Positions 13,501 through 25,500 of a stretch of DNA of 64,000 bases are shown piece by piece. Under the pieces are notes generated by a model. The model saw only the letters and a program-made list of their open reading frames with translations. It was not told the origin of the DNA and did no database searches. Made by a program: the position numbers and the translations under genes. Within the stretch, counting starts at the first letter, position 1, and every line of letters begins with the position of its first letter. This DNA comes from Mycteria americana (Eukaryota; Chordata; Aves; Ciconiiformes; Ciconiidae), in NCBI RefSeq assembly GCF_035582795.1, contig NC_134370.1, positions 37,373,501-37,437,500 on the forward strand, in the 5' to 3' direction.

Positions 13501-16500
13501 CCCTGAAGGGTGCCTTCTGTCAGATGCTCAAAAAATGATGGTGAGGGGGCCAAATAGATCGATCACAGAGACAAAATGATGTGAATCTGTACCTTCAACA
13601 ATGCTTGCATTGAGAGAAGGTTTTGTTTGCCATACCGGTCAAATTACAACCATCCAGGAGCACCCTACAACAATATTGCCAAGGCAGTGCAAAGGCTAGC
13701 AACTCCCCAGAAGAGAAGTTGCATTTCACTTCTTCACCTGCCCCGAATTCCCACTAGCACTTGTCTGACTTTTTTTTTCCTTTTGAGTTAACTTTCTTCT
13801 AGCTCGCTCCTGCAGAACAGCTCACTGTGGGATCGGATGGCCACCAGTGATGGCAGAAGGGACCTGTGGGAGCATATGAATATGAGCAGGGAGGGAAGCA
13901 AGGGAACGCTGCTGCTAGCACAAGCTGGCAACTAAACTGGTTCAGCTACATCGTCAAAGCATATACGGAATACACTACACGTCTCTGTGGCAATAATGCC
14001 GCACCGCTCACTTACAAGGTCCTACTAGTGACTAGAGAAAAATGGTACGGAACTGCTTAACACATTCACCAGCACATTTCCTGGCTTTGCTCTGGCCAGT
14101 TTTAACAGTCTTTTACCCTTCTGCCTTATACCCCGACAACATTAATGCAACCAGCACTGCCTACTCCCCTTGTGCTAATGCATGTAAGTGAAATATCCAG
14201 GTTTCAAAAGTTGCAGTCTACTCAGCATATATAGATATAGATAATTAGATACAATTATAATATATATGTAATATATATATTCTAATTTGTACAGAACATT
14301 TACACCTCTAGATAGGAGCTTGAATTTTATAGTTTTCTAGCTGGGAGATAGCACAATTTCAAACATCTGGCTACTATATTAAACTAGTGTGTGAATTCCT
14401 GTCTGTAAGAATTTCATGTTCCAGGAAAGTTGCCAAAAAGCAGCTGGAAACGCACATTTTTGACCCAAAACCAGAGCTTGAATCTTTGTACTCTTTCCCT
14501 TAGTCTCCTCAGTATGCTGAACTGCAGCCTAGTTTTAACATTGTACCCAGTGATCACACTGACTTGTTCTTTGTGTGACACTTTATGAAATACTTGTCTG
14601 AACCACAACCACAAACACTTTGCCCTGCTCCATTTATGTAATCACATTCAGAAATAGCTTTATGGCTTATGTGATAAAAACAGTTCTTCAGAAAGCCATA
14701 TGAACAACTATTTTCTGTTCTTGCTAATTCTAGAAGAAAATCTACCAAACAAGCAAAAAACTCCAAGATTATATTCTCTATACAACTGTGTATTTCCGCT
14801 TATTTCAGAGATTGCTGTTCTTTATAGGAAGTTTGGTATAACACCTTCAGTCTATGTATGATGGCGTTAAAATTTTCACAGCAATGTTAACTTAGTCTTG
14901 TTGGTTTGTGTGTAAATTTATATAAGCATATATATGCACACTAAACAACACATTTAGAAAGACAAAGACTGAAGTATGAGCACAACACACAGGCAACACT
15001 TTGGGGCTGTGGGAACCCTAACTTCAGTATTTTCTAATTTAAAATGTATTTTTGAATATAACTCCTTAAAATGACCTATCCAAACACATGCAGTCAGCCT
15101 GCACGTTTCCTAGCCAGAGACTGTTGCATTAGCATGGAAACACAACGACTCTTGTGGCTTCCGTGGGCAGAGAAGCAGCCGTCAGTAATGATAGCCCAGT
15201 CTTGATACTGCAGCAATATGCAAAAAACTGTTCCTTTTATTTTACACCTTTTTCTGCGTGTGCACATACATCCAGAGTCACATGCACTCAAGAAATGTCA
15301 AAGAAAACCTGTCCATGACTAACTTCAAAGTGGCCCCATGAAATGCATTCCTATCATATTTTGTACTGCAAGCTGAAAAGGAAGAACTGCCCATATTTCT
15401 TAATGAAGTAAATTTTGTAAGAAGTTAGTATCTTCAGCACATCAGTCAGGAAAAAAAAGATACGCTGTGTTCACAGAAAACTTTTTCAGATCTAAAACAG
15501 AGGCAAGAAACATTAGGCTAATTACAGTTAGAAAATAATTGCTCTAAGTTTAATTTCTGTTAGTTGGTTAGAAAACTTAAGACAAACCTGTACCTTTGGA
15601 GTAGAGGTAATAAAAGATGTTAACTGTCTCTATCAGCATTGTTTGGTTTCATCTGTAAGCCATCATGGCTACAGCACCCTATACTATTAATTTCTTATTA
15701 CATACCACAACTTCTTTTGGACAGCAAAGAATCTGAAAAACAAATCAGTATGAAAAATTGCTGACTAAACTCAACTCTCTATAAATAATACTAGACTCAC
15801 CCATTAACTTGCAGTATTTCATTGCCTCTTAACTCCACTCTGTAGCATTTTGTTCTGGAGTCAATACCTTACTCATTAAAGTCATGCCTTGAAAGTGTAA
15901 TGGTAATGTCTTCCTAGCCCCATTACTTCCCTCTGCTAGAGAACACCATATGATGAAAAACTCACTTCAGGGACCAAGCAATGATTCCCCAATCTTCGAC
16001 TATACAGTTGAGGATGTATTAAACGTATAAAAGTACAATACTGCCTTTTTAATTTGAGACATTATTCTTGTCATTAGCAATTTTCATTTCCAAAACCTGC
16101 TTTTGACACAGTCACCAGAAAATTGAACTAAAGAAAAATTTGATCTAGGGATTAGTTACATCATTCTGAAAAAAGTCATCACATTCACGCTTTGTAGGTC
16201 TAATGAGACCTGCATGTAGCTCAATAAAGTTGAAGACTGTATACAACTAAGATAGTCCAGGGCCAGATTTATGTACTGCCATAAACGAACGATGTTAACT
16301 ATTGGTAAGGTTCACAGGGCAGTAAATAACTGATCTGCTGACTTCCAGATTACACAGATTGAATGGTTTTGCATGTGGGAGCAGATGCAGGCCCCTTACT
16401 TTTTCTTCCCTTGTTCTTTATTATGTTGCACTTAACAAATAAAAGATGTTGGCTCTTCCAAAAGCTTTCTTCCAATTTTTAGTCTTCTAGACTACTGCTT

Positions 16501-19500
16501 TCAGTTGCTATCTGACTCTGAGAAGTCTTAACATTTTTCATCCCCACTCATTTTATTCTAATCCGAGTTCAGAGTTGCTCTCTCAGAGTAAAAATTCTTC
16601 ACGGACTTACTGTGTCTAGCTTTTGAGATAACCAATTTGTAAGTCACTTCGCCTACTCTGTCCATCAACCCTGTTGCCCTCTAAACATACATAGCACTTG
16701 AAAAATGGTTTATCTTTATAAAGGGAATAAGAGCGCTCAAAAGTGCTCAAATATGATAAATGAGAAACACGTATGCAAAACAATGTATTTAGCTTTATAA
16801 TTATGCTGTCATATGACCAATATCCAGAAATAATTACATAATTTTTGAGACGGTCATTACATAATAAACAGTAACACGTTTAAACAGGCAGAAATTAGGC
16901 TCTCTGTACCATACTTGCTATATTGCCCTGGCCTTCATTCATGTGACAAATCATTAGATGATGGAAAGGGAAGGAGGGAAAGACATTACCCCTAGCTTAA
17001 TTAATCCTTAATTAGCTTCCACATTTCCAAATGCCACACAGCACGTGAAATCCCTGAAAACAATTTCATTCTTAGAAGAAGTATGTATAGTATCTTCAGG
17101 TCCTACTGGAAAATTCACAGACTCAAGGTAATACTTTCTCAGTAGGTGCAATTTTTTTGCCACAGCTTTTGCTCTCTGCTGTCAAGAACTACCTAAACAA
17201 CATGAAGGAAACTCTTAAAGCTCTCAAAGAAATGGAAGAAAAGCAAAACTTCAAATATGTTCTTCAGTACATTGCTGGCAACAAAGTATTTAGATCTGAA
17301 TTCCTTAATTTATGGGAGACTCTAGGACCAAGATATGACTGCAGGCCATTTTGGTGACATGGCTGCTGCTCAAAACATAGTAGTCACTCCCTGATTTTTA
17401 CTTGATTCTTCATTCCTAAAAACACACAGGCTTTTTGTCAGTATCAAGGGTAAAAGACTGATTGCTTAACTTTCCCTTAGAACGCTATAATCAGCTCTCG
17501 CCATCTGAAGGGAAAAATAATAGCTTTGGTTGGTCAGAAATCAGAGAATTTCCGGTTTTACACTGGCTTAACTGAGATTAGAATTGGATCTACTAAAGTG
17601 ATTTGTTGAGACATGCTGTGTGAAAGAAAAAAAGCTCAACAAGATGAAACTTTATAAGGCTGCTTGCTGATCACCAGCTGTTGGCCAGCCCACAGAGCAA
17701 ACAAAGCCAGCTAAGAAAGTGGATGATACCATCTAGTGGCTGGCTCCCACCCTTTGGCGCACATCTCACACACTTCAACACACCTGCAAGCTCAAAAACT
17801 CCTGCTTGGCAAAGCTGTACTCGCAGTGGTACATTTGAAGAAAGTATCAGAGAGCAGGCTGTACCTGTCAGAGTGGAGGAAGAGTGTTAAAGGTAAGGAA
17901 GGTATCCTGAAGGGGGGACTCAGCAATCTAAGCTCCCTGTGAACACTCCTGTTAACCTGTAATTATCGGCACCGCTCCAAAGCTCTGTGGAAGGAACAGC
18001 CCTGCAGCATCAGAGAAGGGAGGAGTGGAAGGAGGACTCAGTTTCCAGTAAAGAGAGTTCATTCATCAAAGTCCTTCCCTCCCTACTCTGACCTACCTGC
18101 CTTTTCCTACCACAGCTAATCTTTACTAGAGCTGATCTTACAGCAACCCCACAAAAAAAGATTTTAGATGAAGAGACCAATATACAACATCTACCATTAC
18201 AGTATCAAAATCAGATATTACCAGGGCGTTTATTCCACCATGGCCATTTCCAACATTTTCTACTTTGTGGCTGCCACGTTTTCCTCCTCTCACCCCCAAG
18301 TCTTGCAGACCCCTGTCTCCTCAAAACTCCCCTGTAACCTCTCAACCTTTGGCCGATTCTGTCTCCTTGGTCTCCTGAAGAAATCAGAAGACTTTGTCAG
18401 CTAAAATTTTGTGCTTCCTCCCCATCTTTGCTCCTTACTATTTGGGAGCTACTGGTCAAGAGCATAATCAGCAGTATGATGGAATGGCTAAATGATCAGA
18501 GATGTAAGTCCCAGTGATTTGGGATCTTTGCTGGTTCTTTAATTAACTTTCTAGAAGATTTCAGACAAGATGCATTTTCTGAACCTTGTTTTTTCAGCAA
18601 ATGGAATATATCTAAGGATAGGCTACGTCCTTATTTACTATTCACCAGTTTCTACAGTTCTATTTTTAAAATGAGAATTGCACTTTTGGAATTGCTCAAA
18701 TATTTCTCTTCCAAGCCACAGGTCATTTCCTTCCTATAACAAATCATAGATTCATAGAATCATTAAGGTTGGAATAGACCTCTAAGATCACCTAGTCCAA
18801 CTGTCAACCCAATACCTCCCTGCCTACTAAACCATGTCCCAAAGTGCCACATCTACACGATTTCTGAATTCCTCCAGAGATGGTGACTCCATCACCTCTA
18901 TGGGCAGCCTCTTCCAATGCTTGACCACCCTTTCAGTAAAGAAATTTTTCCTAATATCCAATCTAAACCTCTCCTGACGCAACTTGAAGCCATTTCCTCT
19001 CGTCCTATTGCTAGTTACTGGGGAGAAGAGACTGACCCCCACCCCACAACAACCTCCTTTCAAGTAGTTGTAGAAAGTGATAAGGTCTCCCCTCAGCTTC
19101 TGCTTCTCCAGACTAAACAATCCCAGTTCCCTCAGCCACCCTCATAAGACTTGTTCTCCAGACCCTTCACCAGCTTCGCTGCCCTTCTCTGGACATGCTC
19201 CAGCAACTCAATGTCCTTCTTGCCCTGAGGAGCCCAAAACTTGAGGGGCCCCTCTTGTAGTGAGGGGCCCAAAGCAACAAAACCCATCATAATAGCACTA
19301 TCTGACAGATTAAAGCGAGATTCTGAAGATCCAGACTTGCCACAGAAGTAGAATAAAACATGAGCCTGCTCTCTGAGATGTCAGTGCCCTTCAATAGAAG
19401 CAGGAATGCAAGCTCTGGACTTACAAACTGTATATATCCAGGCCTGAGCAAACTGATTCAGTTACTGCTGTAGGCCTGCATACGGTAATACAAGCTTCCC

Positions 19501-22500
19501 CACAAGATAGTTTATAATGGCTTAAGCAAGATATTCTTGCAGCCATCTATGTTAGTGTAGCTAGGCAGCATCTGTGACCAGAAAAGTCCATTCAGGTGTA
19601 TCTATAGTGCTCTACCATGCCCAGGATAAACATTGGTTTGGTATCAAAAAACTGTTGGTCTGAAGCTTCATGTGTCACAGCAAGAGGCATTTGGTCAAAT
19701 GCCTCTTGGTCTAGACAAGAGACATCCTCATGCAAAACAGTTAAGTAACGAGAGGTTTCTAATTGACTTCAGGGGATTAGGAGGAGGCTTTTAATCACAT
19801 CAAACTATCTGGAAATGGTCATTTATGTAGGAATATACTCGTTTTCTTGCATCATATGTTTAATCTTCTAAGGATTTAAAAGTGATGTTTTGCTTTCTCA
19901 GTTACACCAGCTAGAAATCTGGTCAAGTTTTAACTTGAAGGTAAATTACTCTGAAAAGATTTCACTTTCTTCCTAGCTTTGCCTTTTAGTAAGTATAGTT
20001 TTCCCTATTTAATTCTGAATTGAAATACATAGTAGTATTAATTTCTACAATTAGCAGGAGACTAATATCTGAACACAAAATCCTCAAATATTTGGTATAT
20101 TTTAATGATCCTTTTTGATCAACAGTGTGCAGGAGTACAGTTTTTTCATAGGGACTTAGAGGAATGTTTGATTTTTTAGCTACCTTTGAAAAAACTCAGT
20201 TTCATTAGTTACATTCTGCAAACTTAAGATGCAGTGAGAATCTGTGTCTGCAGAGCTAATTCAGACTGTTTCAATATGTCCTAGTTTACGTAGGCTTTTT
20301 TATTTTCACTCATTTTAGAATTAGTCTAAAAGCACAAATGACTGCAAATACCACAGAACACGACTCGTCTTGTTCAGAATCATGCCTCTCTCACTCTGCA
20401 GGAATACAGGATTTCAAGCTTTGAGCAGAGGCTGATGAACGAAATAGAATTTCGCCTTGAACGTACCCCAGTGGATGAATCAGACGATGAAGTCCAACAC
20501 GAGGAAATCCCTACAGGCAAATATATAGCACCGATCTTTGATAAGAGACTCAAGCATTTTCGGGTAATGGAAGGATCTCCTATTACATTCACTTGCAAAA
20601 TAGTTGGAATACCTGTTCCTAAGGTAGGTCATTCTCACTGTTAGTGGTAAAGGAATAAAAATCAACTACCCGCTATTTTCCATACATCCTTCTGCAAAGT
20701 CCCACTCCTAAGAACATGCCTTTGTGGAGAGAGCTCTAAAACAAATTATTTCCCCCCCACTTTCTAAAATACGAATATCTGCTCCTGAGCATGTATCAGG
20801 CCTTGATGTACTGTATGGACTGCCTCACAAACACTTGACTCCAAGAGAAACAGAACTTCATAAACCCCCAAAAAATTAACTTCTCAGAAAGATGAGAACT
20901 GATCTGAGATAACCAGTAATGTGTCTACAGCCAAGAAAAGAGAACTTGACAGGCCCAGCTATGTAAAGGAGATATGCAGCTCTCTGAGTTCAACCTGAAA
21001 TGATTCTATTTCACTTTGTAACTGACCTGCAAATTTTATGATATTCTAAAATTTTTACTAGCGATTGGTCAACTTATGTCATGTTCTTATCTACATTTTT
21101 TCTAGTCACTATTCCACTACAGAGCAAGTGTTAAGTCACTGGGGGGGGGTGTCTGATCACTACAGGTATACTGGTTCAAGGATGGCAAGCAAATTTCAAA
21201 GAAAAACTCACATTTCAAAATGAACAGAAAAGAAGATGGAACATGTTCTTTACATATTGAAGCTTCTACTAATGATGATGATGGCAACTATACGATTATG
21301 GCTGCAAACCCACAAGTAAGGTGTTTTATTTTCCTCTACAAAAATCCTTGTTTCATCTTTTTCTAATATATGTTAATAGGAACACAGATTGGGCCACCTA
21401 ATCTGACATTGAGTGGTTACTGTACCAAAAATCAGATGCTTCAGAGGATAGGAGAGGAAACCGTGTAATGAAGAATGATTAAACTATTCCCCTATTCTTA
21501 CATGTCCCAGTCACAATCACTAAGGACATTTTTTCAGATTAGTAACTCCCGCCCTATCTTCTGACCCCCCCCCTCTGTTGCTGATAGATACCTTTTGAGA
21601 CATGGTGACAAGACAGACATGATATTTCAGGCAGAAAGAATAGGGCAAGGGAAAACAAAAAGCTACATCAAATTTGGAATTGTTACCAAACACAATTATT
21701 CTTTATCTAGGATGCAAAGATATGGATCTGCAAATAGTCTCATCCCCTAATACCATTCTCCTTCACCCTATGTGCTAGCTTAGCTGTTTATTTAGCAGTA
21801 CACTCAAGTAGATCAGGCAACATTTTCCAGTTTAAATTTTTCCTTTTTACTGAATTATATTTCAGCCCAACTACTTTTCAGTTTCTGTGTGGCTACATAA
21901 ACAAGTATGCTAGTACGAAGGTACTAGCAGACAGTACATGTGGAGACACAGTGGCAGGAATGAACAAGCAGGGACAGACACTGCTTAAGCTGGTTTACAT
22001 AGCACCAGTGCTAAATGCATTGCCACAGCCTTGCAGAGTCTGAGAAACACACTCCTCTAGACACACAAAGAAACTGCTGCCTCAACTGCACTCCACCACA
22101 TGCTAATAGCATTTGCTTTGAAAAAGTAATATTTACACTATAGTTCAGCTGCTTTATAAAAATAAATCCTAATGCATTGTAAATGTTAAATATTTATACT
22201 TTAAAATGAAATGAACTATTAACCAACTATTAATTCTGTTCCCATTGTGATTTGCAGGGGAGAATCAGTTGTTCAGGCCACCTGATGGTGCAGAGTGTCC
22301 CTGTTCGGGGCCGAGTATCAACAATTCAGCCTCACAGGTAAAAGGAAAGACAAGTCCTTCAGACCCTCTTTATGCTTCTTACTGAAGGCATTCAAAATAA
22401 CTAGCTACCGTACTTCAGTTCTCAACCATAAAAAGGAAATAAGAGCAGCAGTTCCCTCCCAACAGGTCACTTCTAGAATGTAATATTTTTGAAGGTCATA

Positions 22501-25500
22501 TTCAAATACAGGGAAGTTTAAGTGTAAAGTATTATTTCATTTACCTGTTGCAGTGGAGTTAAAGGCAAGGGATGAATTAGCAAGATGAAATTCAGCCAAA
22601 AAAGCAAAAAGAAGTGAAGGACAGCTTGGGAATCCAACAATACTACACAATATAGTTAATCTGATAATCTTTATAAATGGAAAATATGCAAGTATTAAAT
22701 TACAATCAGTCCATTTCTTTCTGCCCTTTTATTTAACTCAAGCTATCTGTTCATCCTTTTGCACAATTTCTTCCTTTTATTAAGCATTAGGAAAAAAAAG
22801 TTTGACTTCCAAACATATACATGCAATTTTTGTGTTGCAGAACACGACCTCGGGTGCCAGAAGGAGACAAAGAGACAGTTCAAGAACGCTTTTTCAGGCC
22901 ATACTTTCTACAGGCTCCAGGTGACATGGTAGCACACGAAGGGCGACTTTGTAGGTTGGATTGCAAGGTATTAACTGTTTCCTCTGTTCATTCTCACTTT
23001 CCCTACCTCTGTACATGTATTGCTAGGTGTTTTCATGTTCTTTATTGCATGCATGAACACTTTCTGTTAAAGTTTTAAGGCTTCATTTAAAAAATTATTT
23101 CTTATTGCCATTGTCTCTGAGCTGATTCAGGGGATTTCTTTTCAACACATGCCACATGGAATGAAGAACACAGAAAACAGACTCCCAGAAACAAAAGGCT
23201 CACTTACAAGGTTGTTTAAATTACTAGATATGTTCACTGTGTCCTTCACCAGTCCAAACTCCAGAAGTTCATCTGGGAATGACAGGTCTTTCTGCTCCAT
23301 TATCAGATTCTTGAACATAATCCAGAATAGCACAAAACCGTGAGAAAGAGAGGATTCAGCATGTTGTATTCTGTTCAAACAAATGTTCCCATTGTATTGG
23401 ACTGAATTACTGAAGATTAATACTCCCTGAAAAGAGGGAACAGAGCCCAGTTCATTTTATGCCTCCCCAGCATGCACAAATGCAGAAACATCCCCATTTA
23501 CAGATTCAGATCCCCACGAGAGAGTTGTCAGAGGTTAGAGTACACACAGTGAACATCCTGTTATTGAATAGCTTTAAGAAACCCATCTGCTCCAACATAT
23601 TTTGGTAGTCCTTCTATGTCCCAGTAGCACAGCAAAGGTAGTAGTGCTGACACTGACTTCTTCCATGCTCCAGAACGTCTCCTACCCTGAAGAGGGTAGA
23701 AGCTCTGAAGCAGAAGTTAATGCCCTGAAGATGAACAAGATTCATTACTACCTAATTTACGATGTAAAGTTTACTAGGGAGCATGCCAGAGAATTTGGTT
23801 ATTCTTAGCTCTGCTATCCTGGCAGAGCTTGTGAAGCCTTAAAGCATGTCTGGCATTGCACAAACCTGGAAGACAGCAGTCCTCGTTCAGGCAAGTTCCA
23901 CTTTCCTCTTTCTCTGATTCGTAGAATATTGTTTGGAAAGCAATATTTTAGACATGAGTAAGTACTTCGATTTATTGGAAAGATCTTTAAGACTATAATA
24001 CAGTCTAATAATCTTTCTAAAAATAATCTGTAGTTTCTAAAGCATATCATTTTAACAGCTACAAAGAACTATATCATTCTTCATCAAATTTTACAAAATA
24101 CAAAGTCATTTGTATAGAACTCTCTTTCATCTCTATTAAACTCTGTAGAGGTTTAGATCCAAGGTTTTGAGTTATACTCAGCACTAAAAAAAAAGAAAAC
24201 TAGCAGACTACTAGGAGTTTTTTGTGAATCTGATATATAACCAAGTTTCTTCCCTTCTGACTAAGAAAAATGTAGACATTTCATGTATTTGTTTCTGTTG
24301 GGATTTTGTTGCTTGTTTGTCTTCTGTTTTTCTCCCTTTTGGAACTAATCAGCAGAAAAGCAGAAGCTGAGAAGTTAAAAAAAAATATTTCTGTTCTAGA
24401 TTGACATCATTCAGATGGTATCTGAAAAAAGGCTTACCTATTAATTTACTAAAATCTATTTGTCAGTTTGACATTTGTCTCTAGCTGTTTCACTGTCTGT
24501 TAGGTGAGCGGGTTACCAACTCCAGACCTGACGTGGCTTCTGAATGGCAAACCTGTGCTACCAGATGGCAGCCACAAGATGCTGGTCAGAGAGACCGGAG
24601 TTCACTCTCTGCTTATTGATCCTCTCTCACAAAATGATGCTGGAACTTATACTTGCCTTGCCACTAATAAAACAGGACAAAATTCGTTTAGTCTGGAGCT
24701 CACTGTTGTAGGTAAGAATCACTGAAAAACTAGTCACAATGTTGAAGTTATTTGTACGCACTTCTCCAAACTTACCTTACTTAGTTTCCCTACAGACAAG
24801 TATAAATGAATAGTTAATCCACTGATAGTAGGAGAGCTCAACAGCTATAAAACTCATCTGATGGAGGGAAAGGGACCTGGTGCTCAGTCGATAGGTGCAC
24901 TCCTGTTATTAACAGAGGGCTGTGAGAATTCTGTCTCATCATCACTTTACCTCTCTTGTCTTGGCAAAATGACATTCTTAATTTTCTCCCCAGAAAATAC
25001 TTAGGGTTTGAATTCATAATATGTTAAGGTATCCTAGATTCCAGTCCCAATTTTATTAGTTTAAAAATGTTTTTAAATAGAAAAATACAAATCTGAATAC
25101 TGTTCTTTAATAAAGCCTTAGTAGATGTGAGATATTGAAATTCATAGATCTGGCATTAATTTTCTGCAATGGTAGCATGTTTCGACCCATTAGATATGCA
25201 CACATCCTTATATGAACATCAGTTCTGCCTATTATTTTCTTTATGTTCCCTTACAGAGGCTATGTCATGGCATTTCACTTTCCTTCCAATACCCCATTAA
25301 AAATTCACAACCTATTTTGATATCACAAGAATAATTTTTGGTCATGTTCTTCCATACTGGTCAAAGCGAAACAAAGAATAAAACACCTGTTCAATAATTC
25401 TTTTTCTTTTTCCAGCAAAGGAAGTAAAAAAAGCCCCCATGTTTTTGGAGAAGCTTCAGAACTGTGGTGTTCCTGAAGGGTACCCCGTCAGATTGGAGTG

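Larger units (their letters stand above)
7792..20401 (+). other. MYPN: MYPN intron, 12.6 kb
   Basis: The longest intron of the window. It contains an ancient MIR-like SINE (13.3-13.5 kb), a CR1 LINE tail (18.7-19.3 kb) and an AT microsatellite near 14.25 kb, all annotated separately. A 60-odd codon open stretch after an acceptor-like site at 17,165 is discussed as a finding. Otherwise it is unremarkable AT-rich intronic DNA, with a purine-rich tract at 10,870-10,910. Confidence 0.85.

Noticed and set aside
18440-18610. Possible second MIR copy
   Set aside because: Some words (TTGCTGGTTCTTTAATTAAC, TTTTTTCAGCAAATGG) follow the MIR order but with too many differences to call by eye.
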